Shown here in pieces: positions 15,737-24,733 of a stretch of DNA of 64,000 bases. Below the pieces are notes generated by a model. The model did not search any database. It worked only from the letters and a program-made list of their open reading frames with translations, and was not told the origin of the DNA. Origin of the DNA: Actinoplanes sp. NBRC 103695 (GTDB lineage: Bacteria > Actinomycetota > Actinomycetes > Mycobacteriales > Micromonosporaceae); the NCBI RefSeq assembly GCF_030269485.1, contig NZ_BSTL01000003.1:62001-126000 (forward strand), read 5' to 3'. The number at the start of each line of letters is the position of its first letter. Within the stretch, counting starts at the first letter, position 1. Made by a program: the position numbers and the translations under genes.

Positions 15737-18373
15737 TCATGTGACGGTATCCCGCAGCTCCGCGCGGGACGTGACGCCGAGCTTGGGGAAGATCCGGTGC
15801 AGGTGCGAGCTGATCGTCCGATGTGACAGGTACAGCCGCTGACCGATCTCCCGGTTGGTCAGCCCGGCCGCCGCCAGCTGCGCGATCTGCAACTCCTGCG
15901 GGGTGAGCCGGTCGCGGGCGTCGGGGATCCGGCTGCCGCTCGTCTCCCCGGAAGCGCGCAACTCCACCCGGGCCCGGTCGCCCCACGGCGTCAGACCCAG
16001 CGCGTCGAACGTGTCACGGGCCGCCCGCAGGTGCGCCCTCGACTCGGCCACCCGCCGCTGGCGGCGCAGCCATTCCCCGTACCCGAGCTGTGCCCGCGCC
16101 CGGGGAAAGGGCCACGGACCCGGGGCGGCCTGGTACAACGGCTGCGCCTCGGCGTCGCCGGCCAGCAGGGCACGGGCGTAACGCAGGCCGATGTGCAGGA
16201 CCGGTGACGGGGTACGCCGCCCGACCGCCGTCATCTCGGCCAGCACTCCCCGGACCGCGTCCGGCTGCCCGCCGCGCACCGCCGCCTCGACCAGGTCGCC
16301 GACGGCGTGGCACCGCAGCGCCTGGTGGTACGCCGGGTCGGCCGGGTCGAACATGCGCCGCAGCTCGGTGAGCGCGTCCTCGTGGCGGCCGCCGGCGAGC
16401 GCCGCCGACCCGCGGGCGTACTGCACGGCGGCCAGCACGGCGTTCGCGGCGCCGGGCAGCGCCGCCTTCTCCGCCCGCGCGGCGAGCCGGTACGCGTCGT
16501 CCTGCTCACCCCGGACCGCGGCGAGCTGAGCCTGGGCGGCCAGCGCGGTCGCCGCCACCAGCGGCTGCGAGGTGTCACGGGCCAACCGGTACGCCTCGTC
16601 GGCGGCCGGTATCGCGACGCCCAGATCGACCAGGTAGGCGCAGCTGCGCGCCTGCAACGTGAGGGCGCGAGCCAGCAACGCGAGGCTGCCCTGCGCGCGC
16701 AGCCCGGCCAGCGAGCCGGCGAAGAACCCGGCGGCCAGGTCGAAGGCGCCGACCGCGTGCGCGGCGTTGCCCAGCATCCGGGTCGCCCGCCCGTCGCTGG
16801 TCACCGTGTGCCGCCGCAGCCGGTCCAGCACGACACCGCCGTGGTCGATCGGCGAGGCGAACGCCAGGACCATCAGCAGCCGGGGATCGTCGGAGTCCAC
16901 CGGCACCCGCTCGGCGGCGGCGACGACGCTGCGCCGGGCCTCCACGCCGGGCTCGGTCCACCAGCACCGCAGCGCCGCCCCGTACAGCAGATTGAGCGCC
17001 AGGTCCGGGTCGTCGGCCGCCGCGCGCTCGGCGACCTGCGCCAGCGGCCACGCGGCCTGCGCCCGGCCGAGCACGCCGTCGTCGAAGCTGTCCCGGATCC
17101 ACGCCGTCCGCCAGCGCTGCCGCTCCGACAACCCCACCCGGTCGGCCTCGGCCAGCAGCCGTTTCACGCCGTCGCTCCGGCCCAGCTCGAAGGCGAGTTC
17201 CGCCGCACGAAGCAGCCGCTCGCCGCGCAGGGCCGGGTCGCCGGTGAGCTCGGCCGACCGTTCCATCGCCGCCGCGCCGGCCGCGATGCCACCCTGGCGC
17301 TGGGCGCGCCCCGCCGCCGCCTCCAGCTCGGCGGCGACCGCCTCGTCCGGGCCGGACGTGGACGCGGCCCGGTGCCAGACCCGGCGATCGTCGTCGGCGA
17401 CCACCAGGGCCAGGGCGGCGTGCGCGGCGTGCCGACGGCCGATGCCGGCACGCTGGCGGATCGCGGAGCGCATCAACGGATGCAGGAACCACACACGGTC
17501 GGTGCCGGCGTCGATCAGCCGCGCCGCGATCGCGGGTTCCAGATCGTCGACGGTGGCGTGCGAGGCGGCCAGCGTCTCGGCGAGGGCGTCGCCGTCGTTG
17601 AGCGCGGCCGTCAGCAGCAAGGTCTGGGTGGCCGCGGGCAGGCCGGTCACGCGGGCCGCGAACGCGTGCTCCAGCCGCGCGCTCAACGGCATCGCGGACG
17701 ACGAGTCATCCGCGGCGGTGGGCAGCTCCACCAGCGCGAGCGGGTTGCCGGCCGCCTCCCGGAGCACCCGCTCCCGCACCTCCGGCCGCAGACCCGGCGC
17801 GCGCCTGTCCACCACGAGCTCGGCCTCGGCACGCCCCAGCCGGCGCAGCGCGAGTTCGGGCAGGCCGCTGCCGGTGAACGGGCCGTCGAAGCCGTCCCGC
17901 ACCGCCGCCAGCAACACGACCGGCTCGAAGTCCAGCCGCCTGGCGACGAAGACGAGGACATCCGCGCTCGACCGGTCCAGCCACTGAGCATCCTCGACCA
18001 CCACCAGCACGGGCGCCGCCGCGGCGGCCTCGCCCAGCAGGCTCAACGTCGCCAGCGCGATCAGGAACAGCTCCGGCTCGGCCGTGCCGCTGCGCCCGAA
18101 CGCCGCCAGCACGGCGTCCCGCTGCGGCGGCGGCAGCTGGTCGACCTGGTCGAGGATGGGCCGCAGAAGCTGGTGGAGGCCGGCGAACGCGATGTGCGCC
18201 TCGCTCTGCACGCCGGTGGTGGTGAGGACGCGCGTCCGCCGGGACTCGGCCAGCCGGGCCACCTCGGCCAGGAGCGCCGACTTCCCGATCCCGGCCTCGC
18301 CGCGGACCACGGTGACCCCACCGCCGTCGAGGAGCCGGAGCTCATCCGCACGACCGACCAGCTCCGCCGACAT
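15737..18373 (-). CDS. LAL-type ATP-binding LuxR family regulator
   Basis: 878-residue regulator of the large ATP-binding LuxR group. GEAGIGKS at 25-32 is Walker A and VVVEDAQWLD is Walker B. A long helical TPR-like middle region (rich in Ala, Arg, Leu) leads to a C-terminal LuxR HTH (LTPQELQIAQLAAAGLTNRE, then YLSHRTISSHLHRIFPKLGV). The start at the ATG 18373 (MSAELVGR) avoids running into the divergent flavin gene; homology to the family begins at AELVGRADEL. Likely a positive regulator of a nearby catabolic or secondary-metabolic gene, perhaps the divergent monooxygenase. Only 28 bp separate the two starts. Confidence 0.88.
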   Translation of the reverse strand: MSAELVGRADELRLLDGGGVTVVRGEAGIGKSALLAEVARLAESRRTRVLTTTGVQSEAHIAFAGLHQLLRPILDQVDQLPPPQRDAVLAAFGRSGTAEPELFLIALATLSLLGEAAAAAPVLVVVEDAQWLDRSSADVLVFVARRLDFEPVVLLAAVRDGFDGPFTGSGLPELALRRLGRAEAELVVDRRAPGLRPEVRERVLREAAGNPLALVELPTAADDSSSAMPLSARLEHAFAARVTGLPAATQTLLLTAALNDGDALAETLAASHATVDDLEPAIAARLIDAGTDRVWFLHPLMRSAIRQRAGIGRRHAAHAALALVVADDDRRVWHRAASTSGPDEAVAAELEAAAGRAQRQGGIAAGAAAMERSAELTGDPALRGERLLRAAELAFELGRSDGVKRLLAEADRVGLSERQRWRTAWIRDSFDDGVLGRAQAAWPLAQVAERAAADDPDLALNLLYGAALRCWWTEPGVEARRSVVAAAERVPVDSDDPRLLMVLAFASPIDHGGVVLDRLRRHTVTSDGRATRMLGNAAHAVGAFDLAAGFFAGSLAGLRAQGSLALLARALTLQARSCAYLVDLGVAIPAADEAYRLARDTSQPLVAATALAAQAQLAAVRGEQDDAYRLAARAEKAALPGAANAVLAAVQYARGSAALAGGRHEDALTELRRMFDPADPAYHQALRCHAVGDLVEAAVRGGQPDAVRGVLAEMTAVGRRTPSPVLHIGLRYARALLAGDAEAQPLYQAAPGPWPFPRARAQLGYGEWLRRQRRVAESRAHLRAARDTFDALGLTPWGDRARVELRASGETSGSRIPDARDRLTPQELQIAQLAAAGLTNREIGQRLYLSHRTISSHLHRIFPKLGVTSRAELRDTVT

Positions 18374-18401
18374 GCCGCCATCATCCCCGTACGCTTGCTC
18401 G

Positions 18402-19463
18402 GTGATCAACTCGCGGCGGGCGGCGGTGGCGGTCATCGGCGGCGGGCAGTCCGGGCTGTCGGCCGCCTACCACCTGCGGCGGCGGGGCGTCGACTTCGTC
18501 GTGTTCGATGCCGAGGCGGGACCGGGCGGGGCCTGGCAGCACCGGTGGGAGTCGCTGCGGATGGCGACCGTGAACGGGATCTTCGACCTGCCCGGCTTTC
18601 CCAAGCCGCCGATCGACCCCGCCTCGCCGAGCCGCGTCGCGGTGCCGCACTACTTCGCGGACTTCGAACAGGCGGCCGGGCTGTCGATCCTGCGGCCCGT
18701 CAAGGTCAACGCCGTACGCCGAGCCGACCCTGACCTCCTTGTGGAGACCAGCGCCGGCGACTGGATCGTGCGGGCGGTCATCAACGCCACCGGCACCTGG
18801 ACCAATCCGGTCCGGCCGCACTATCCGGGACAGGAGACCTTCGCCGGGCTGCAACTGCACACCAGCGAGTACGTGTCCGCGGAACGTTTCGCGGGGATGC
18901 GGGTCGCGGTCGTCGGGGGTGGGATCTCGGCCGTTCAGCAACTCGAGGAGATCTCCCGGGTGGCGACCACGTTCTGGTACACCCGGCGCGAGCCGGTCTT
19001 CCGCGACGGCGCGTTCGAGCCGGAGGTCACCGGGCGCGAGGTCATCGGCAAGGTGGTCGCGGACGTCGAGGCGGGGCGGCCGACCGGCAGCGTCGTCTCC
19101 TACACCGGGCTGCTCTGGACGCCGTACGCCCTGGCCGCCAAGGAGCGCGGCGCCCTGGAACGCCGGCCGATGTTCACCTCGATCGCGCCGCACGGGGTCT
19201 GGGAGAAAGAACGTTCGTTCACTTCATTGCAAGTGATTCTGTGGGCTACCGGATTCAAGGCGGCGCTCGGCCACCTCGACCCTCTCGGCCTGCGCAACGA
19301 GCAGGGCGGCATCCGGCTGACCGGTACGCAGGTGGCCGGCGAGCCTCGCGTCCATCTGATCGGCTTCGGCCCGTCGCAGTCCACCGTCGGCGCCAACCGG
19401 GCGGGCCGCGCGGCCGTGAGCGCCCTGGTCAGGTGGCTCTCGGGTGACAGGCCGGGGTGGTGA
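18402..19463 (+). CDS. Flavin-dependent monooxygenase / NAD(P)-binding oxidoreductase
   Basis: 353-residue two-dinucleotide flavoprotein. GGGQSG at 13-18 binds FAD; a second motif VVGGGISAVQ near the middle binds NADPH. ATGFKAAL and GFGPSQSTVGANRAGR close the FAD domain as in YUCCA/Baeyer-Villiger-like monooxygenases. The GTG at 18402 is used; I see no clear ribosome site, and with only 28 bp to the divergent LAL regulator a leaderless transcript is possible. Substrate unknown. Confidence 0.85.
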   Translation: MINSRRAAVAVIGGGQSGLSAAYHLRRRGVDFVVFDAEAGPGGAWQHRWESLRMATVNGIFDLPGFPKPPIDPASPSRVAVPHYFADFEQAAGLSILRPVKVNAVRRADPDLLVETSAGDWIVRAVINATGTWTNPVRPHYPGQETFAGLQLHTSEYVSAERFAGMRVAVVGGGISAVQQLEEISRVATTFWYTRREPVFRDGAFEPEVTGREVIGKVVADVEAGRPTGSVVSYTGLLWTPYALAAKERGALERRPMFTSIAPHGVWEKERSFTSLQVILWATGFKAALGHLDPLGLRNEQGGIRLTGTQVAGEPRVHLIGFGPSQSTVGANRAGRAAVSALVRWLSGDRPGW

Positions 19464-19546
19464 ATCCAGGCCTCGAGGCGAGGCTGACCGAGCTGTCCGG
19501 CTTGATGCGCGAGAGCGACGCCGCCGGCTGGTCCGCGTCTCGGAGC

Positions 19547-21271
19547 TCAAAGGTCCAGCACGACCGGGCCGCGGGGCCGGGCGGAGCAGATCAGCACGTT
19601 GCCTTCGGCGGGCGCGTCGACCGGCTCCGACGTGTAGTCGACCGTGCCGGAGAGCATTCCGGTCTCGCAGGTGTGGCACACCCCGGAACGGCAGGACCAG
19701 CGGGCCGGCACGTCGCACGCCTCGGCCAGGTCGAGCAGGCTGGCGCAACCCTCCGGCCACGGGACGGTGAGGTCGCTGCGGACGAAGGACACCGCCGGGC
19801 CGTCGCCGGGCGGATCCGCGGGCGGGTGCGGGGGACGGGCCGCCTTGGCGCTGATGCCGGGAGTGAGGCCGGGCTGCGCCCCGAAGATCTCGGTGTGGAT
19901 GCGGTCGGCCGGCACGCCGGCCTCGACCAGCGCGGCGGAGACGTCGGTGAGGAAGGTCGCGGGCCCGCAGAGGTACGCCTCGGCGTCGGGCGGCAGCGCC
20001 AGCGTACGCAGCAGCTCTGCCGACAGCCGGCCGGCGGTGTCGTAGTCGTCGCCCGGGCCGGGCCGGCTGAGGCAGACGTGCGAGCGGGCGTGCGGCAGGG
20101 CGGCGAGCAGCGTGGCCACCTCGGCGGCGAACGGTCGCTCGGCGCCGTCGCGAGCGGCCTGGATCCACCACACCTCGCGCGGTGATCGTTCCGCGGCCAG
20201 GGCGTGGAGCATTGCCAGCACCGGCGTCGCCCCGACGCCGCCGCCGATCAGCAGGACCGGGGTCGTCGCCGGGCGCAGGACGAAGCCGCCGCGGGGCGCG
20301 GCCGCGTCGATCAGGTCGCCCGGGCGGATCTTCGTGTGGATGTAGGCACCGGCCAGGCCGTGCGGCTCGCGTTTGACGCTGATCCGGTAGCCGGCGTCGC
20401 CCGGCCGCCCGGACAGCGAGTAGCTGCGGACCAGGCCCGGCCGGAGCCGTACGGTGAGGAACTGCCCGGGAAGCGCGGCCGGGACCGGCGTGCCGTCGGG
20501 GTCGGCCAGCCGTACCGAAGAAATGGTGGTGCTCTCGGTCTCGACCGCGGTCACCAGCAGGGGGCGGAACCCGGTCCAGGCCGGTGGCGGCGCCGCGGTG
20601 ACCAGGCCGGCGTTGCCGTTCGCGGACTCCGGCTCGGCGAGCATCGCCCGGAACGAACCCTGCCAGCCGGGGCTGAGCGCGGGGATCCGCAGCGTCCGCT
20701 CGATCCGGTCGCGCGGGTGGCCGGGCAGGTAGAGCAGGGCGTCCACCTCGGCCACCGTCATGCCTTCAGGGCCGTCGGCGACCTTGACGATCTCGTCGCC
20801 GGACCGGACGTGGCCCTCGCGCAGCACCCGCAGGTAGAAGCCGGGCCGGTGGTGCTGGACGAGCAGCGCGGGCATCCGGGGCTCGTCCATCCGCATGCCG
20901 ACCCGGTAGCAGGTGACCCGCGGCTGCGTCACCTCGAACAGGGCGTCGCCGACCTGGTACCGGTCGCCGATGCACACCTCGTCGTCCGGCAGGCCGTCGA
21001 CGGTGAAGTTCTCGCCGAACTGGCCGTACGTGAAGTCGTCGCGGCCGAGGAACTGCTGCCAGTGCCGGTACGAGCCGAGCTGGTAGACGAAGACCGCCCG
21101 CTGCTCGCCACCGTGCCCGCCGAGGTCGCCCTGCCCGTCGCCGTCGATGTTGAGCCGCCGCACCAGGGCGGGGCCGTCGACCGGCGCCTTCCAGACCCCG
21201 GTGTGGACTGTCTGCCCGTGCCAGAGCACGTCCTGGGGAAGCCCCACATTGACCGACCGCAGCGTCGCCAT
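19547..21271 (-). CDS. MOSC domain - ferredoxin reductase - 2Fe-2S ferredoxin fusion
   Basis: 574 residues carrying a complete electron chain. Residues 1 to ~215 form a YiiM-like MOSC domain (NIDGDGQGDLGGHGGEQRAV; Cys in VTCYRVGMRM), expected to hold a molybdenum cofactor and reduce N-hydroxylated compounds. Residues ~235-470 form an FAD/NAD(P)H reductase (VRSYSLSG, GGGVGATPVLAML, YLCGPATFL). Residues ~490-574 form a plant-type 2Fe-2S ferredoxin with Cys527, Cys532, Cys535 and Cys562. It converges on the flavin monooxygenase gene with 83 bp between stops. Such fusions are known in actinomycetes. A self-sufficient detoxifying reductase is the likely role. Confidence 0.88.
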   Translation of the reverse strand: MATLRSVNVGLPQDVLWHGQTVHTGVWKAPVDGPALVRRLNIDGDGQGDLGGHGGEQRAVFVYQLGSYRHWQQFLGRDDFTYGQFGENFTVDGLPDDEVCIGDRYQVGDALFEVTQPRVTCYRVGMRMDEPRMPALLVQHHRPGFYLRVLREGHVRSGDEIVKVADGPEGMTVAEVDALLYLPGHPRDRIERTLRIPALSPGWQGSFRAMLAEPESANGNAGLVTAAPPPAWTGFRPLLVTAVETESTTISSVRLADPDGTPVPAALPGQFLTVRLRPGLVRSYSLSGRPGDAGYRISVKREPHGLAGAYIHTKIRPGDLIDAAAPRGGFVLRPATTPVLLIGGGVGATPVLAMLHALAAERSPREVWWIQAARDGAERPFAAEVATLLAALPHARSHVCLSRPGPGDDYDTAGRLSAELLRTLALPPDAEAYLCGPATFLTDVSAALVEAGVPADRIHTEIFGAQPGLTPGISAKAARPPHPPADPPGDGPAVSFVRSDLTVPWPEGCASLLDLAEACDVPARWSCRSGVCHTCETGMLSGTVDYTSEPVDAPAEGNVLICSARPRGPVVLDL

Positions 21272-21406
21272 CCCGGCAGCCTAGCGACGACGGGCCGCGG
21301 TCCGTTGGGACCGACGTGCGTGTCCGGGAGTGCACTAAGTGGACGATGACGGACATCGGCGTCACGGAGCGACCTAGGGTGGGTGCGCCGACGAGGGGAG
21401 CAATCA

Positions 21407-22222
21407 TTGTCCGGGACAGACATCGACTACGACGGGCTGGCGGCCGGGTTCGACGAGATCCTGCCGTTGCTGGCGCCGGTGACCGATGGCCTCGCCGCGC
21501 GGGCGCCGGGGCTGGTGACGGGCGCGGCGGTGCTGGATGTGGCGTGCGGGACCGGCGAGCCGGGGCTGACGCTCGCCGAACGGCACGGCGGGCTGCGGCT
21601 GCTCGGGGTCGACGCGTCCGAGCGGATGATCGCCATCGCCCGTGCCAAGGCCGCGCGGCGCGGGCTGTTCGGCGTGCGGCACGAGGTGATGAACGCCCAG
21701 AAGCTGGACGTCGAGGACCGCAGCGTGGATGTGGTGGTGTCCCGGTTCGGGCTGCTCTCCTTCGCCGATCCGGAGGCGGAGGCGCGCGAGGTGGAGCGGG
21801 TGCTGCGCCCCGGCGGGTCGGTCGCGGTCGCGACGTGGGACGCCCCGGAGGCGAACACGATCACCCACGCGCTGATGGCGGCCGCGGAGGCCTCGCTGCC
21901 GGCGCCGGTCAAGGCGGTGGCCGAGCAGCAGGCGCGGTACGCCGAGCCCGGACTGCGGGAGTCGTGGCTGCGCGGGGCCGGCCTGGTCGACGTGACCAGT
22001 GAGACCTTCGGCTGGAACGCGGATTTCCGGGACGAGGCGGCCCTGTGGAGTCTGGCCTCGGGCCCGGCCATGCTCGGTGCGTTCTCGACGAACATCGACG
22101 ATGCGATCCGTGACGCTTTCCGCGCCGCGATGGCCGAACACCGGGGTGCCGACGGCTCCTACACCATCCCGTACGCGTGCCGTCTGATCTTTGCTCGAAA
22201 GAACTCCCACCTCAACATATAG
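21407..22222 (+). CDS. Class I SAM-dependent methyltransferase
   Basis: 271-residue methyltransferase. VLDVACGTGEPG is motif I, GVDASERMIAIARAKA motif II and VDVVVSRFGLLSF motif III of the SAM-binding fold; LRPGGSVAVATWDAP follows. I chose the TTG at 21407 because GAGGGGAG lies 7 nt upstream; a GTG at 21383 has only a weak site. Substrate unknown. It ends 51 bp before rph but the RAE lies between, so rph probably has its own promoter. Confidence 0.8.
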   Translation: MSGTDIDYDGLAAGFDEILPLLAPVTDGLAARAPGLVTGAAVLDVACGTGEPGLTLAERHGGLRLLGVDASERMIAIARAKAARRGLFGVRHEVMNAQKLDVEDRSVDVVVSRFGLLSFADPEAEAREVERVLRPGGSVAVATWDAPEANTITHALMAAAEASLPAPVKAVAEQQARYAEPGLRESWLRGAGLVDVTSETFGWNADFRDEAALWSLASGPAMLGAFSTNIDDAIRDAFRAAMAEHRGADGSYTIPYACRLIFARKNSHLNI

Positions 22223-22232
22223 CGGAGTGTCC

Positions 22233-22247
22233 GTCTTGCGGCAAGAC
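22233..22247. promoter_or_regulatory. Rifamycin-associated element (RAE)
   Basis: GTCTTGCGGCAAGAC is a perfect 7+7 palindrome around one G. Its core CTTGCGGCAAG matches the published RAE found upstream of rifamycin-inactivating genes in actinomycetes. It ends 26 bp before the rph GTG. TTGCGG inside it could double as a -35 box. Induction by rifamycins is inferred from the literature on this element. Confidence 0.8.
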
Positions 22248-22273
22248 CGGGGGGTTCGCGCACACTCTCCTGC

Positions 22274-24709
22274 GTGACCCACTACATCCTGCAGTTGACC
22301 GACATCCGGCCGGCGCAGTTCGCGCTCGCCGGTGGCAAGGGTGCGAACCTCGGCGAGCTCGCCCGGATGGACGGCGTCCCGGTGCCGCCCGGGTTCGTCG
22401 TGACGACCGACGCCTTCCGGCTGATCACACCGTCGATCGAGGGCCTGCTCGACCGGCTCGGGCCGGGCGACGGGGGCGCGGAGATCCGCCGGGCCATCCG
22501 GGCGATCCCGATTCCGGACGAGGTGGCGGCGGAGGTCACGCGCGAGATCGGCGAGGGGGCGTACGCCGTCCGGTCCAGCGCGACCGCCGAGGACCTGCCG
22601 TCCGCCTCCTTCGCCGGCCAGCACGACTCGTACCTCGGCGTCGTGGGGCCGGCGGCGGTCCTCGAGCACATCGGCCGGTGCTGGGCGTCGCTGTTCACCG
22701 AGCGGGCGATCAGTTACCGCCTGCGCAACGGCGTCGACCACCGCACGGTCCGGATGGCCGTGGTCGTGCAGCGGATGGCCGTCCCGCGCGTGTCCGGCGT
22801 GCTGTTCACGGCCGACCCGGTCACCTCGAACCGCAAGATCGCCTCGGTGGACGCCGTCCCCGGCCTGGGCGAGGCGCTGGTCTCCGGGCTGGTGAACGCC
22901 GACGGCTACCAGGTGCGCGACGGCGGCATCGTCTCCCGCCGGGTTGCCGGGCAAGGGGAGCCGACGCTGACCGACGCGGAGGTCCTGCGGCTGGTGCGGC
23001 TGGGCCGCAGGATCGAGGCGCATTTCGGCCGCCCTCAGGACATCGAGTGGTGCCTGGCCGGCGACGAGTTCCAGATCGTCCAGAGCCGTCCGATCACCAC
23101 CCTGTTCCCGATCCCGGAGGCGGGCGACGAGGAGAACCACGTCTACGTCTCGGTCGGCCATCAGCAGATGATGACCGACCCGATGAAGCCTCTCGGGATC
23201 TCCTTCTGGCAGATGACCACGCCCCGGCCGATGGCGGTGGCCGGCGGGCGGCTGTTCGTCGACGTCACCCAGACTCTGGCCGTGCCGGCGAGCCGGGACG
23301 CGCTGATCGAGGCCCTCGGCACCAGGTCCGATCCGCTGATCGGGGACGCCCTGCGGACCGTCGTGGAGCGCGAGGGTTTCCTGCCGGCGCCGCCCGGGGA
23401 CGGCCCGGCCTGGACGGCGCCCGGCAGCGGTCCGGACCCGCTCGAGGCCGATCCGGACGTCGTGGACGCGCTGATCGAGCAGTACCGGGAGTCGATGGCC
23501 ACCCTCCGGCGGGAGATCCGTACGCGGTCCGGGAAGGCTCTGCTCGATTTCATCCGGGCCGACCTCCAGGAGCTGAAACGGCTGCAGTTCGACCCGCGCA
23601 GCATGCGGGTGATCATGTCGGGGATGGAGGCGGCCTGGTGGCTGAACGACCACATGCTCGAGTGGCTGGGTGAGAAGAACGCGGCCGACGTGCTCACCCA
23701 GTCGGTGCCGCACAACGTCACCTCGGAGATGGGGCTGGCGCTGCTCGACGTCGCGGACGCGATCCGTCCGTACCCGGAAGTGGTTGATCTTTGGGAGAAG
23801 GCCGCCGGCGACGATTTCCTGGACGGGCTCCCCGCGCCCGTGCGCGACGCCCTTCAGACCTACCTGGACGAGTACGGGATGCGCTGCGTCGGCGAGATCG
23901 ACATCACCCGCCCACGGTGGGCCGAACGGCCCGTCACGCTCCTGCCGCTGATCCTGGCGAACGTGCGCAATTTCGAGCCCGGCGCCCACCGGCGGCTCTT
24001 CGAGCAGGGCCTGCGGCAGGCGCGGGAGAAGGAGCGTGACCTGCTGACGCGCCTGCGGGACCAGCCCGACGGGGAGCGCAAGGCCGCCGAGACCAAGAAG
24101 ATGATCGATCGTGTACGCACGTTCAGTGGTTACCGGGAGTACCCGAAATACCACATGATCAGCCGCTACTGGATCTACAAGCAGGCGCTGCTGGCCGAGT
24201 ACGACGAGGACATCTTCTTCCTGAGCTTCGACGAGCTGCCCGGTGACGGGGTGGACGCCCGGGTTCTTCGCGAACGCGAGGAGGCGCACGAGTCGTACCG
24301 GGCGCTTACGCCGCCCCGGGTGCTCACCTCGGACGGCGAGGCGGTGACCGGCAGCTACCGGCGGGAGGGCCTGCCGGAGGGCGCGCTGGCCGGGATGCCG
24401 GTCTCCGCCGGGACCGTCGAGGGGCGGGCCCGGGTGGTCCGAGACCTGGCCGAGGCCGACCTCGCACCCGGTGACATCCTGGTCACCGCCTTCACCGACC
24501 CCAGCTGGACGCCCTCGTTCGTCACCGTCGCGGGACTGGTCACCGAGGTCGGCGGCCTGATGACCCACGGCGCGGTGATCGCCCGCGAGTACGGGCTGCC
24601 GGCCGTCGTGGGGGTGGAACAGGCGACCAGGCTGATCCCGGACGGGCAGCGGATCCGGGTGCACGGCGCCGACGGTTACGTCGAGTTGCTCGGGGATCTT
24701 GGCACATAG
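22274..24709 (+). CDS. rph: Rifamycin-inactivating phosphotransferase
   Basis: 811-residue dikinase-like enzyme that transfers a phosphate from ATP to rifamycin, inactivating it. Order: ATP-grasp domain (GGKGANLGEL at the start, AVRSSATAEDLPSASFAGQ near residue 100), a rifamycin-binding middle domain beginning about NHVYVSVGHQQMMTDPMKPL, and a swivelling phosphohistidine domain with GGLMTHGAVIAREYGLPAVV, where His765 is the expected phospho-carrier. This resembles PEP synthase, but the middle domain and length fit Rph. The GTG at 22274 lacks a Shine-Dalgarno site, and the RAE is just upstream. Confers resistance in known homologues. Confidence 0.9.
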   Translation: MTHYILQLTDIRPAQFALAGGKGANLGELARMDGVPVPPGFVVTTDAFRLITPSIEGLLDRLGPGDGGAEIRRAIRAIPIPDEVAAEVTREIGEGAYAVRSSATAEDLPSASFAGQHDSYLGVVGPAAVLEHIGRCWASLFTERAISYRLRNGVDHRTVRMAVVVQRMAVPRVSGVLFTADPVTSNRKIASVDAVPGLGEALVSGLVNADGYQVRDGGIVSRRVAGQGEPTLTDAEVLRLVRLGRRIEAHFGRPQDIEWCLAGDEFQIVQSRPITTLFPIPEAGDEENHVYVSVGHQQMMTDPMKPLGISFWQMTTPRPMAVAGGRLFVDVTQTLAVPASRDALIEALGTRSDPLIGDALRTVVEREGFLPAPPGDGPAWTAPGSGPDPLEADPDVVDALIEQYRESMATLRREIRTRSGKALLDFIRADLQELKRLQFDPRSMRVIMSGMEAAWWLNDHMLEWLGEKNAADVLTQSVPHNVTSEMGLALLDVADAIRPYPEVVDLWEKAAGDDFLDGLPAPVRDALQTYLDEYGMRCVGEIDITRPRWAERPVTLLPLILANVRNFEPGAHRRLFEQGLRQAREKERDLLTRLRDQPDGERKAAETKKMIDRVRTFSGYREYPKYHMISRYWIYKQALLAEYDEDIFFLSFDELPGDGVDARVLREREEAHESYRALTPPRVLTSDGEAVTGSYRREGLPEGALAGMPVSAGTVEGRARVVRDLAEADLAPGDILVTAFTDPSWTPSFVTVAGLVTEVGGLMTHGAVIAREYGLPAVVGVEQATRLIPDGQRIRVHGADGYVELLGDLGT

Positions 24710-24727
24710 TCAAATCATCTTTATATT
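24699..24727 (+). promoter_or_regulatory. Near-consensus promoter for a leaderless transcript
   Basis: TTGGCA (24699-24704), 17-bp spacer, TATATT (24722-24727). The expected start, 7 nt on, is the GTG at 24734. The promoter overlaps the last codons of rph, and the sequence is unusually AT-rich for the window. Confidence 0.65.
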
Positions 24728-24733
24728 GACCGG

